Assembly (NCBI RefSeq): GCF_013166515.1
Contig: NZ_JABKKJ010000020.1
Coordinates: 1-45,591 of the forward strand
DNA: 45,591 nucleotides
Reading direction: 5' to 3'
From: Xylanibacter caecicola
GTDB lineage: Bacteria > Bacteroidota > Bacteroidia > Bacteroidales > Bacteroidaceae
The notes under the pieces were generated by a model that had not been told where the DNA came from, ran no database searches, and worked only from the letters and a program-made list of their open reading frames with translations. Every line of letters starts with the position of its first letter. The stretch's first letter is position 1. This document shows, in pieces, positions 1 to 8,625 of this stretch. Made by a program: the position numbers and the translations under genes.

Positions 1-25
1 TGTTTTGTCAGTTAAAAACTTTGGC

Positions 26-65
26 TCCGTCCTCTCTTGGGGGCGCGCCCCCAAGAGAGGACGGA
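26..65. repeat. Perfect 40-bp GC-rich palindrome
   Basis: Positions 26-45 and 46-65 are exact reverse complements with no spacer; the centre is GGGGGCGCGCCCCC. It lies about 70 bp beyond the lpxB stop. Read on the minus strand it forms a very strong hairpin, and a T5 run follows about 7 nt later, so it may act as the lpxB transcription terminator. A perfect palindrome without a loop is unusual for a terminator. Confidence 0.85.
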
Positions 66-136
66 CAATACTCTGAAAGAGGTAATTCCTAAATCAAAAT
101 TTTGCACTTCGATTTGGAATCTTCACTTGAGATATG

Positions 137-1336
137 TCACGGACGCAGTTTCGCAACCATAATTCTTGCCGCATTCTCCGCAGCACCGGCATTTCCAAGC
201 TTTTCCCTAACCTGTTCATAACCGCACATCATTTCCTCGCGTCCGTCTCCGCCGGGAAGTATTCTGCCAAGATTATGGCGGATGTTGTCCAGAGTGAAAG
301 TGTCTGCCACCAGCTCGGGCACCACCTCATTGCCGGCAATAAGATTGACGAGCGATATATACTTTACCTTCAACACGTGGCGGCGTAAGAACGCGATGAC
401 TTTCGGTATGGGCGTCTCGTAACACACAACCTGCGGAACATCGAACAACGCCGTTTCGAGTGTCGCCGTACCGCTTGTCACAAGAGCCGCCACGGCATGC
501 GACAACAGTGCGTAAGTCTCTCCGTAAACGACGCTCACCTTTTTGCCGTACACAAACCGGCGGTAATATTCCGGTGATATGCCCGGAGCCGCGGCGAGCA
601 CAATCTGATAGCGGTCGGCATAGGCATAGGCAGCCTTTATCATATCGGGCAGATTATCCTTTATTTCCTGTCTGCGGCTGCCGGCAAGCAGAGCTATAAC
701 GGGTCTGTCGCTACGCAACGGAAGAACCGATGAGGATGTCGTGCCGTTCTTGTCCGCGTCATCGGCAACCGAGCCGTTGATGCGCTTGACAAAATCGCCG
801 AACGTCTCTTTGTAAGACATGCGGAACTGTGCCACCTCGTCTGCCGTAGGGTTGCCCACATAATTTATCTTATATCCGTGCTTATTCTCGTAGAAGTCAA
901 CCTCGAACGGCAATATGGAGAACATCTCGGACACATCGCGGCGTATGTTCTTTATCCTGTACTCTTTCCATGCCCATATCTTGGGCGATATATAGTAGTA
1001 GACCGGTATGTCCATGTGGTCTTTCACAAAGCGTGCAATGCTGAGATTGAAGCCCGGATAATCCACAAGTATCACCACGTCCGGCTGCCATGTGGCGATA
1101 TCATCCTTGCACATTGCCATGTTGCGGAAAATTGTGCGTAGATGGAGCAGCACGGGGACAAAGCCCATATATGCCAGCTCGCGATAATGCTTTACACGTG
1201 TTCCGCCTGCGGCGGACATCATGTCGCCTCCGAAAAAGCGGAAGTCCGCATCGGCATCCTCTCTCTGCAGCGCTTTCATCAGATGTGAAGCATGAAGGTC
1301 ACCGCTCGCCTCGCCGGCAATGATGTAATATTTCAT
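137..1336 (-). CDS. lpxB: Lipid-A-disaccharide synthase
   Basis: LpxB is a GT19 glycosyltransferase. It joins UDP-2,3-diacylglucosamine and 2,3-diacylglucosamine 1-phosphate to make the lipid A disaccharide at the inner face of the cytoplasmic membrane. The 399-residue length is normal for the family. The N-terminus MKYYIIAGEASGDLHAS carries the typical GEASGD motif. A central ALLAGSRRQEIKDNLP segment matches the nucleotide-binding region, and VTSGTATLETALFDVPQVV near residue 290 is the conserved C-terminal half motif. The ATG overlaps the surE stop by 4 bp, which implies translational coupling in a surE-lpxB operon. The gene looks intact. Confidence 0.96.
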   Translation of the reverse strand: MKYYIIAGEASGDLHASHLMKALQREDADADFRFFGGDMMSAAGGTRVKHYRELAYMGFVPVLLHLRTIFRNMAMCKDDIATWQPDVVILVDYPGFNLSIARFVKDHMDIPVYYYISPKIWAWKEYRIKNIRRDVSEMFSILPFEVDFYENKHGYKINYVGNPTADEVAQFRMSYKETFGDFVKRINGSVADDADKNGTTSSSVLPLRSDRPVIALLAGSRRQEIKDNLPDMIKAAYAYADRYQIVLAAAPGISPEYYRRFVYGKKVSVVYGETYALLSHAVAALVTSGTATLETALFDVPQVVCYETPIPKVIAFLRRHVLKVKYISLVNLIAGNEVVPELVADTFTLDNIRHNLGRILPGGDGREEMMCGYEQVREKLGNAGAAENAARIMVAKLRP

Positions 1337-2109
1337 AAGATAATGTTCTCCCAGTCTTTCAGCCTGTTCATCGTCTCATAGTCCGTCACGTCTATACGTG
1401 TAGGTGTCACGGCGACATATCCGTCTGTCAATGCGCGGTTGTCCGTGTCGGTGGCTTGCGGCTCGTCACTGGTATACGAACCCACGAGCCAATAATAGTC
1501 GTACCCCCGGGGATGGCGTGCCTTCACTACTTCATTGCCCCACGTTCCATGTGCCATACGGCAAATTTTCATACCGCGGAATTCGGTTGCCAAAGGGAAA
1601 TTGACATTAAGGCACACGCCCATCGGCAGTCCCTCGGCAAGAACACGCTTCACTATCTCCCGTACATAGTTCCTCAACGGTTTGAAACAAGCCCGTGGAT
1701 TATGGTCGCACAGCGAGAAAGCCACCGAAGGGATATACTTCATGCAACCTTCCATTGCCACGCCCATTGTGCCGGAATAGTGGGTGTTCACCGAACCGTT
1801 GTCACCATGGTTGATGCCGCTCAGCACCAGATCGGGCTTACGCGGGCATATCTCGCTCAACGCCAGTTTGACACAGTCCACCGGCGTACCGGTGCACGAC
1901 CATATCTGCACTCCGTCGCTTTCTGCACGCAGAGTAAGCAACAACGGTTCCGTTGCAGAGAAGGCACACGAGAAACCGGAGCGTGCCGCATCGGGTGCAC
2001 ACACTATGACATCTCCCATGTCGCGGACATATTCTATAAGACTGTTTATTCCCAACGACTCATATCCGTCGTCGTTTGAAATAAGGATCAGCGGTCTTTT
2101 TTCATTCAT
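1333..2109 (-). CDS. surE: 5'/3'-nucleotidase SurE
   Basis: SurE is a metal-dependent survival-protein phosphatase that removes phosphate from nucleoside monophosphates. The 258-residue product begins with ILISNDDGYES (residues 8-18), whose DD pair binds the metal. LVLSGINHGDNG is the conserved Asn-containing active-site loop. Length is normal. It precedes lpxB in the same operon with a 4-bp overlap. A TAnnTTTG box on the minus strand about 20 bp upstream supports the start used. The gene looks intact. Confidence 0.95.
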   Translation of the reverse strand: MNEKRPLILISNDDGYESLGINSLIEYVRDMGDVIVCAPDAARSGFSCAFSATEPLLLTLRAESDGVQIWSCTGTPVDCVKLALSEICPRKPDLVLSGINHGDNGSVNTHYSGTMGVAMEGCMKYIPSVAFSLCDHNPRACFKPLRNYVREIVKRVLAEGLPMGVCLNVNFPLATEFRGMKICRMAHGTWGNEVVKARHPRGYDYYWLVGSYTSDEPQATDTDNRALTDGYVAVTPTRIDVTDYETMNRLKDWENIIL

Positions 2110-2129
2110 AAATACTGTTCTTTAGTCCG

Positions 2130-2137
2130 CAAAAGTA
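2130..2137 (-). promoter_or_regulatory. Putative -7 box for surE-lpxB
   Basis: On the minus strand this reads TACTTTTG, a match to the Bacteroidetes consensus TAnnTTTG. It lies 21 bp upstream of the surE ATG. No convincing -33 TTTG was found. Confidence 0.5.
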
Positions 2138-2179
2138 CTAAAAAAGGTATAATCTACCTATTTTCTCACATAAAATATG

Positions 2180-2187
2180 TAACTTTG
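2180..2187 (+). promoter_or_regulatory. Putative -7 box for parA
   Basis: TAACTTTG matches TAnnTTTG and lies 78 bp upstream of the parA ATG. It forms a divergent promoter pair with the surE box about 45 bp away. Confidence 0.5.
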
Positions 2188-2264
2188 CCGAAAAGTTTAT
2201 CAGGCAAACGGCGTCATTACCTATAGCGTCTCGTTGCCGTTCAGTAGAATTTTAGCAAATTATA

Positions 2265-3029
2265 ATGGGAAAAATCATAGCACTTGCCAATCAGAAAGGT
2301 GGCGTGGGCAAAACGACATCGACGATAAACCTTGCGGCATCGTTGGCCACATTGGAAAAGAAGGTGCTCGTAATCGATGCCGACCCGCAGGCAAACGCGT
2401 CCAGCGGACTGGGCGTAAGTGCCAAAGACGTGGACTGCTCGCTCTACGAGTGCATAATAGACAATGCCGATGTGCGCGACGCTGTATACACAACCGACAT
2501 AGACGGGCTTGACATCATACCGAGCCACATCGACCTTGTAGGGGCGGAGATTGAAATGCTTAACCTCGACCACCGCGAACAGATACTGAAAAGAATGCTC
2601 GCACCGATAAAAGACGACTACGATTTCATACTTATCGACTGCTCGCCGTCGCTCGGACTGATAACGGTAAACTCGCTCACTGCCGCCGACTCCGTCATAA
2701 TACCGGTGCAATGCGAGTATTTTGCCCTTGAAGGCATAAGCAAACTGCTCAACACCATAAAGATAATAAAAAGCAAACTCAATCCGAAACTGGAGATAGA
2801 AGGTTTTCTGCTCACCATGTACGACAGCCGCCTGAAACTGGCAAACCAGATATACGACGAGGTGAAACGCCACTTCCAGGAACTTGTATTCAAAACAGTG
2901 ATACAACGTAACGTGAAGCTGAGCGAGTCGCCGAGCCACGGACTGCCCGTAATATTATACGATGCCGACTCTACCGGCAGCAAGAACCACCTGGCACTGG
3001 CAAAGGAAATCATAAACAAGAACAAATAA
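2265..3029 (+). CDS. parA: Chromosome-partitioning ATPase ParA (Soj)
   Basis: ParA is a Walker-type ATPase that binds DNA non-specifically and, with ParB, moves replication-origin regions. The 254-residue protein starts with the deviant Walker A motif KGGVGKTT at residues 11-18 (MGKIIALANQKGGVGKTTST). VIDADPQANASSGLG is the switch I region and FILIDCSPSLG is Walker B. The short N-terminus without an HTH domain marks a chromosomal Soj type rather than a P1-plasmid type. parB follows 9 bp downstream. Confidence 0.96.
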   Translation: MGKIIALANQKGGVGKTTSTINLAASLATLEKKVLVIDADPQANASSGLGVSAKDVDCSLYECIIDNADVRDAVYTTDIDGLDIIPSHIDLVGAEIEMLNLDHREQILKRMLAPIKDDYDFILIDCSPSLGLITVNSLTAADSVIIPVQCEYFALEGISKLLNTIKIIKSKLNPKLEIEGFLLTMYDSRLKLANQIYDEVKRHFQELVFKTVIQRNVKLSESPSHGLPVILYDADSTGSKNHLALAKEIINKNK

Positions 3030-3038
3030 CAGCATACA

Positions 3039-3926
3039 ATGGCAATACATAAAAGATATGCACTGGGGCGCGGACTCGATGCACTTATATCCACCGAAGA
3101 CGTGCGTCCGCAGGGAAGCTCGACAATAAACGAGATTCCGTTGGAACAGATTGAAGCCAATCCCAACCAGCCGCGACGCGAGTTCGACGAAGAGTCGCTG
3201 CAAGAACTTGCCACGAGCATAAGGGAGATAGGCATCATACAGCCGATAACGCTGCGGCAGGTGGCAGATCAAAGATACCAGATAATCGCCGGTGAACGCC
3301 GCTGGAGGGCATCGCAACTTGCAGGACTGACAGCCATACCGGCATATATCAGGACGATAAAGGACGAGAATGTCATGGAAATGGCACTCGTAGAGAACAT
3401 ACAGCGCGAAGACCTCAACGCCATAGAAATAGCACTGGCATACGAACATCTGCTCGCCAATACGGGCATGACACAGGAAAAGGTTTCCGAGCGCGTGGGA
3501 AAGAGCCGCACTGCCATAGCCAACTACCTCCGTCTGCTGAAACTTCCGGCACAGGTGCAGATGGCTCTGCAGAACAAAGAGATAGACATGGGGCACGCAA
3601 GGGCACTGCTTTCCATAGACAGCCCGTCGCTGCAGATAAAGCTGTTCAAAGAGATACAACGCAACAACTACTCCGTGCGCAAGGTGGAAGAACTTGTAAA
3701 ACAACTGAAAAACGGAGAGGAAATAACAAGCGGAAAGAAACGAATATCGGGAGCATCGCAAATGCCTGAGGAGTTTACGGCACTGCGCCAACGTCTTTCC
3801 GACTTTTTCAGCACCAAGGTGCAGATGACATGCTCTGCAAAAGGAAAAGGGAAAATAAGCATTCCTTTTGCCAACGAGGAAGAGCTGGAGCATATCATGA
3901 GCGTTTTAGACAAGATGAAGGAATAA
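3039..3926 (+). CDS. parB: Chromosome-partitioning protein ParB (Spo0J)
   Basis: ParB is a CTP-dependent parS-binding clamp that loads partition complexes near the origin. The 295-residue protein has the N-terminal ParB/Srx domain with GERRWR at residues 85-90 and ENIQREDL near 119-126, which form the CTP pocket. An HTH follows at about 144-165 (TQEKVSERVGKSRTAIANYL). The C-terminal third fits a dimerisation domain. It follows parA directly. A full parS site was not found in the window. Confidence 0.95.
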   Translation: MAIHKRYALGRGLDALISTEDVRPQGSSTINEIPLEQIEANPNQPRREFDEESLQELATSIREIGIIQPITLRQVADQRYQIIAGERRWRASQLAGLTAIPAYIRTIKDENVMEMALVENIQREDLNAIEIALAYEHLLANTGMTQEKVSERVGKSRTAIANYLRLLKLPAQVQMALQNKEIDMGHARALLSIDSPSLQIKLFKEIQRNNYSVRKVEELVKQLKNGEEITSGKKRISGASQMPEEFTALRQRLSDFFSTKVQMTCSAKGKGKISIPFANEEELEHIMSVLDKMKE

Positions 3927-3941
3927 CAACATATCCCGATT

Positions 3942-4664
3942 GTGAACAGATACATACCATACATGCTCAAAGTGGTGTTTGCCTTCATAATGCTGGCAAC
4001 AGGTATGCCATGTCATGGGGCGGAGGAACAGACGGACAGTATCGTCTCCGTAACAGACTCTATTACAAAAGAGATATACAAGGCAGACAGCACGGTAACC
4101 GTAATGACGGTTGCAAAAGACAGTGCCGTTGTAAAAAAGATGAAACGCGACTGGGCTAAATGGAGCCCCGACCCCAAGAGGGCATTGTGGCTTGCCATAG
4201 TACTGCCCGGAGCCGGACAGATATACAACCGCAAATATTGGAAACTGCCCATTGTCTACGGAGGCTTTGTGGGATGTATTTATGCCATGAGGTGGAACAA
4301 CCAGATGTACCGCGACTACTCGCAGGCATACATGGACCTCATGGACAACGATCCCAACACGCAGAGCTACAACCAGTTTCTGCATCTCGGCAACAAAATA
4401 ACGGAAGAGAACAAGTCGCGATACGAGAACCTTTTCAAAAGGCGCAAGGACTACTACCGCAAGTATCGCGACCTGAGTATCTTCGCCCTCATCGGCGTAT
4501 ACGCCCTGTCTGTGATAGACGCCTACGTAGACGCATCACTGTCACAGTTTGACATATCCGAGGATCTCAGCCTTAAGATAGAACCGTCGGTCATCAACAA
4601 CCGTTCGTCACTGAACCCCATAAAGTCTTCTTCATTGGGAGTCCAGTGCTCGCTTAATTTCTGA
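3942..4664 (+). CDS. DUF5683 membrane protein
   Basis: The 240-residue protein matches the Bacteroidetes DUF5683 family, which often lies just after parB; its function is unknown. The start is GTG at 3942; an in-frame ATG at 3963 gives MLKVVFAFIMLATG, an equally good signal peptide. The diagnostic stretch is PKRALWLAIVLPGAGQIYNR (about residues 78-97), followed by hydrophobic helices near 102-116 and 176-192. It sits 15 bp after parB and 26 bp before the lytic transglycosylase, so the genes probably form one operon. Confidence 0.82.
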   Translation: MNRYIPYMLKVVFAFIMLATGMPCHGAEEQTDSIVSVTDSITKEIYKADSTVTVMTVAKDSAVVKKMKRDWAKWSPDPKRALWLAIVLPGAGQIYNRKYWKLPIVYGGFVGCIYAMRWNNQMYRDYSQAYMDLMDNDPNTQSYNQFLHLGNKITEENKSRYENLFKRRKDYYRKYRDLSIFALIGVYALSVIDAYVDASLSQFDISEDLSLKIEPSVINNRSSLNPIKSSSLGVQCSLNF

Positions 4665-4690
4665 CAACATTTTCTTTACAATAAAAAGAT

Positions 4691-6046
4691 ATGAAGATTA
4701 ATATAAACAACAAACTTTTCATTACAATATTCACACTGCTCTTCGGAACAGGCAGTGCCTTACATGCACAGAGCGACGACAAAGAGATAACCGTAACAGA
4801 CGAAGACGGCAAGACGGAACAGATAGACATTCCCGAGGCGATGAACCTCGGGGTGGACAGTCTGCTGCAACTGTATTATTCGCAGAACTACCTGCAGCCC
4901 GATGTAGACTGCAACTATCGCGACGTAAATCCCGAATATCCCAAGGAAGTGTATATAGAGCGTCTGGGCAGAATGCCCAATGTTATGGAGATGCCCTACA
5001 ACGACATCGTGCAGAAGTTCATCGACCGCTATACCGGAAGGCTGCGTCGCTCGGTGAGCTACATGCTCGGTGCATCAAACTTCTACATGCCCATATTCGA
5101 AGAAGCGCTCGAAGCATACGGTCTTCCGCTCGAACTGAAATATCTTCCCGTCATCGAGTCTGCACTCAATCCCAAGGCGACATCGCATGTAGGTGCAGCC
5201 GGTCTGTGGCAGTTCATGGTGGCGACAGGCAAGCAATACGGTTTGGAGATAAATTCTCTCGTAGACGAGCGCCGCGACCCCATCAAGTCTTCATATGCCG
5301 CAGCACGCTTCCTTAAAGACCTTTACAAGATCTACGGCGACTGGAGCCTTGTCATTGCAGCATACAACTGCGGTCCGGAGAACGTGCGCAAGGCTATACA
5401 GCGCTCGGGAGGAAAGGCGGATTATTGGTCCATATACTCATATCTGCCGCGCGAGACCCGCGGATATGTCCCGGCATTTATCGCCGCCAACTATGCCATG
5501 AACTACTATTGCGAGCACAATATATGTCCGATGCGCACCAAGTTGCCGGCAAAGACCGACACGGTTGTGGTAAACCGCGACGTGCACCTGCAACAGATCT
5601 CGGATGTGTGCGGCATTGAACTTGAAGAGTTGCGCACGCTCAATCCCCAATATCGCCGCGACATAGTAAACGGAGGGACGAAGCCGTCGGTACTGCGCCT
5701 GCCTGCCACCGTTGTCAACACGTTCATACAGAACGAAGACTCTATATACAACCACCAGGCCGACCGTTTCCTTACACGCCGTTCGATAGTGGAGGTGCAG
5801 GACAACAGCAACCAGTATTCGGGCTACAACAGACGCGGAACATCATACAGCGGCAGCAAGAAGACGTATAAGAAGTCGCGCAGGAGCAAAGGCAAGTCAA
5901 GAAGAGCGAAGAGCGTAACAATCAAACCGGGACAGTCGTTGTCCGAAATAGCAAGAAAGAACCATACCACCGTGAAGAAACTGCAACAGCTCAACGGAAT
6001 AAAAGGCAGCAACATACGCGCAGGCAAAAAGCTCAGGGTGAAATAA
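4691..6046 (+). CDS. Membrane-bound lytic murein transglycosylase, MltD-like, with LysM
   Basis: This secreted GH23-type enzyme cleaves peptidoglycan glycan strands to form 1,6-anhydro-muropeptides. Residues 1-26 are a signal peptide. The SLT domain covers about residues 125-260. The catalytic glutamate is E156 in YLPVIESALNP, followed by GAAGLWQFM and the conserved AAYNCGPENVRKA. A basic Ser/Lys/Arg-rich linker (about 370-402) leads to a C-terminal LysM domain (about 405-450, KPGQSLSEIARKNHTTVKKL) that binds peptidoglycan. Length 451 is typical for Bacteroidetes MltD-like proteins. It lies in the parAB operon context. Confidence 0.92.
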   Translation: MKININNKLFITIFTLLFGTGSALHAQSDDKEITVTDEDGKTEQIDIPEAMNLGVDSLLQLYYSQNYLQPDVDCNYRDVNPEYPKEVYIERLGRMPNVMEMPYNDIVQKFIDRYTGRLRRSVSYMLGASNFYMPIFEEALEAYGLPLELKYLPVIESALNPKATSHVGAAGLWQFMVATGKQYGLEINSLVDERRDPIKSSYAAARFLKDLYKIYGDWSLVIAAYNCGPENVRKAIQRSGGKADYWSIYSYLPRETRGYVPAFIAANYAMNYYCEHNICPMRTKLPAKTDTVVVNRDVHLQQISDVCGIELEELRTLNPQYRRDIVNGGTKPSVLRLPATVVNTFIQNEDSIYNHQADRFLTRRSIVEVQDNSNQYSGYNRRGTSYSGSKKTYKKSRRSKGKSRRAKSVTIKPGQSLSEIARKNHTTVKKLQQLNGIKGSNIRAGKKLRVK

Positions 6047-6182
6047 TATCGTGTCCATGTCCGTAACCGGCGGCAAAGCCGGTCACACATACACATTATT
6101 ATATACATGGTTAATTCTGAACAGATACTTGTTTAAATGACCCGCAACTTTCCATACGAATAACAAATACAGGCAGAACACT

Positions 6183-8450
6183 ATGGAGGAACAAAGAAAC
6201 ACTGTTAACGAAAGAGAGACGGCAGAGGAAAAGTTGGTAAACGGCGCGTTTCAAAATCTGCTTGACAGTTATCTTGCGTCACGTCACCGCAAGAAAACGG
6301 ACATTATAACAAAGGCATTCAACTTTGCCCGCCAGGCACACAAGGGAGTGCGCCGCCTGTCGGGCGAACCTTATATCATGCATCCCATTGCCGTGGCACA
6401 GATCGCCTGTTCGGAAATGGGACTCGGCTCGACGAGCATCTGCGCGGCACTGCTGCACGATGTGGTGGAAGATACCGACTACACCGTTGAAGACATCGAG
6501 AACATCTTCGGGGCAAGAATAGCCCTCATCGTAGACGGACTGACAAAGATATCAGGCGGAATATTCGGCGACCAGACATCGGCACAGGCAGAGAACTTCA
6601 AGAAGCTGCTCCTGACCATGAGCAACGACATCCGCGTAATACTGATAAAGATATGCGACCGCCTGCACAACATGCGCACACTCGATAGCCAGCCGGCAAA
6701 CAAACAGTATAAGATAGCCGGCGAGACATTATATATATATGCTCCGCTTGCAAACCGTCTCGGACTGAACAAGATAAAGACCGAACTGGAAAACCTCAGC
6801 TTCAAGTTCGAACATCCCGAGCGTTATGCCGCCATAGAACACCAGTTGCAGAGCACGCAGGACTCTCGCGACATGCTCTTCGACAAGTTCACACAGCCCA
6901 TACGCAAGGTTCTCGACGACATGGGAGTAAGCTACCAGATAAAGGCACGTGTGAAAAGTCCCTATTCCATCTGGCGCAAGATGGAGGCAAAGCATATCAC
7001 TTTTGACCAGATATACGACATTCTCGCCGTAAGGATAATACTTACACCGAAGGATCGCAACAACGAGGTTGACGAGTGTTTCAAAATATACACCACGCTG
7101 TGCAAGATATACAAGTCGCACCCCGACCGTGTGCGCGACTGGATAAACACGCCCAAGGCAAACGGCTATCAGGCAATACACGTGACACTGATGAGCAGGC
7201 AGGGGCGATGGATAGAGGTGCAGATACGTTCGGACCGTATGGATGAAGTGGCGGAGCAGGGCTTTGCGGCACACTGGAAATACAAGGAAGGCAACGAGAT
7301 AATGGAAGATGAGGGCGAGCTGAGCAACTGGCTGCGCACGATAAAAGACATTCTCGACGATCCGCAGCCGGATGCCATGGACTTTCTCGATGCCATAAAG
7401 ATGAATTTGTTTGCGTCGGAAATATTCGTCTTCACGCCAAAAGGGGAAATAAAGACAATGCCGGCAGGCAGTACGGCTCTCGACCTCGCGTTTCTCCTGC
7501 ATACCGAACTGGGAGTACACTGCATCGGAGCAAAAGTTAACCATAAACTTGTGCCTCTGAGCCACAAGCTCGACAGCGGCGACCAGGTCGAGATACTCAC
7601 ATCAAACTCCCAGCGTGTACAGCCGTCGTGGATGAATTTTGCCACGACAGCCAAGGCAAAGTCTAAGATACAGAGCATACTTCGAAAAGAGGGGCGCGAA
7701 CTGCAGAAGAAAGGCGAACAGATACTGAAGGATTTTCTAAAGAACAACTCTATCGAGTTCACCCCGGCAGTGACAGACACACTGTGCGAGTTTCACAGCA
7801 TAGACAAATACGACAGGCTGCTTGCCGCCATAGGAGACAGGTCTGTAATACTCGGCGAAAAGGATGTCGACGAGATAAACGGCAGACACAAGCCGGCGTC
7901 AGGCAGGAAATGGCGCAAGTATGTACCTTTCCTCTCCAAGGACAAAGGCAAGCAGGAAGAGAACAAACAGAACTACTTTATCGTTACCGAAGGCTTCAAT
8001 CGTAAAAAGCCCGTATACATCACCGACGACAGCATAAACCAGTTTGTCTTCCGCCAGTGTTGTCATCCCATACCGGGCGACGACGTTCTTGGATTTATAG
8101 ACCGCAAGAACCGCATAGAGATACACAAGCGTTCGTGTCCCGTTGCTTCAAAACTGAAGTCGGGCTACGGTAACCGCATCCTCGACGCCAAATGGGATAT
8201 GCACAAGCGTCTTCTCTTCGACGCCACGATAGCCATACGCGGCATAGACCGCATCGGAATGCTCAACGAGGTGACAAAGGTGATATCCGAACAGCTCAAC
8301 GTTAACATCCACAAGATAACGATATCCTGCGACCAGGGCATTTTCGACGGCTCGCTCGAACTGCTCGTACACGACAGGGACGACGTGAAAGTGATAATGA
8401 AGAAGCTCAAGGCGATAAAGGGGCTTCAGGAAATAAAGCAGACGGTATAG
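6183..8450 (+). CDS. rel: Bifunctional (p)ppGpp synthetase/hydrolase Rel
   Basis: This 755-residue RelA/SpoT homologue makes and degrades the stringent-response alarmone (p)ppGpp. The HD hydrolase domain has GEPYIMHP (H67) and an intact HDVVED at residues 92-97, so hydrolase activity is expected. The synthetase domain includes RVKSPYSIWRKM near residue 258. It has an R-x-R-D motif (DRVRDW, about 314-319) in the place where bifunctional enzymes have RxKD and RelA has ExDD. A TGS domain lies at about 405-465 and an ACT domain at about 680-750. The start at 6183 leaves a 136-bp gap after the transglycosylase. Confidence 0.95.
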   Translation: MEEQRNTVNERETAEEKLVNGAFQNLLDSYLASRHRKKTDIITKAFNFARQAHKGVRRLSGEPYIMHPIAVAQIACSEMGLGSTSICAALLHDVVEDTDYTVEDIENIFGARIALIVDGLTKISGGIFGDQTSAQAENFKKLLLTMSNDIRVILIKICDRLHNMRTLDSQPANKQYKIAGETLYIYAPLANRLGLNKIKTELENLSFKFEHPERYAAIEHQLQSTQDSRDMLFDKFTQPIRKVLDDMGVSYQIKARVKSPYSIWRKMEAKHITFDQIYDILAVRIILTPKDRNNEVDECFKIYTTLCKIYKSHPDRVRDWINTPKANGYQAIHVTLMSRQGRWIEVQIRSDRMDEVAEQGFAAHWKYKEGNEIMEDEGELSNWLRTIKDILDDPQPDAMDFLDAIKMNLFASEIFVFTPKGEIKTMPAGSTALDLAFLLHTELGVHCIGAKVNHKLVPLSHKLDSGDQVEILTSNSQRVQPSWMNFATTAKAKSKIQSILRKEGRELQKKGEQILKDFLKNNSIEFTPAVTDTLCEFHSIDKYDRLLAAIGDRSVILGEKDVDEINGRHKPASGRKWRKYVPFLSKDKGKQEENKQNYFIVTEGFNRKKPVYITDDSINQFVFRQCCHPIPGDDVLGFIDRKNRIEIHKRSCPVASKLKSGYGNRILDAKWDMHKRLLFDATIAIRGIDRIGMLNEVTKVISEQLNVNIHKITISCDQGIFDGSLELLVHDRDDVKVIMKKLKAIKGLQEIKQTV

Positions 8451-8482
8451 AAATAAGGAGTTAAAAGAAGTTACGGGTAGTT

Positions 8483-8540
8483 ATGTGGCTGACGCCACAG
8501 AAGATAAGGGACAATAGCCTTGTTCCAAGCAACAGGACAC
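8483..8540 (+). repeat. Dispersed 58-nt intergenic element, copy A
   Basis: The element begins with a hairpin, TGTGGC-TGAC-GCCACA (8484-8499), continues with AGAAGATAA and ends with the box CCAAGCAACAGGACAC (8525-8540). About 48 of 58 positions match copy B at 41215-41272, which is inverted. The hairpin arms and the 16-nt box are identical while the loop differs, which suggests selection on structure. It lies between rel and the pectinesterase gene. Confidence 0.75.
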
Positions 8541-8625
8541 ACGTCTCCTATCTCCCCATTACCTCCCCCCTATCTCCTCATTATAAATTATTAATTACAA
8601 TAACCTTAAAATATTAAGACCGACA

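Noticed and set aside
6057..6140. 27-codon ORF after the lytic transglycosylase
   Set aside because: Contains a GC-rich hairpin (6066-6083) and no clear protein features; probably chance.
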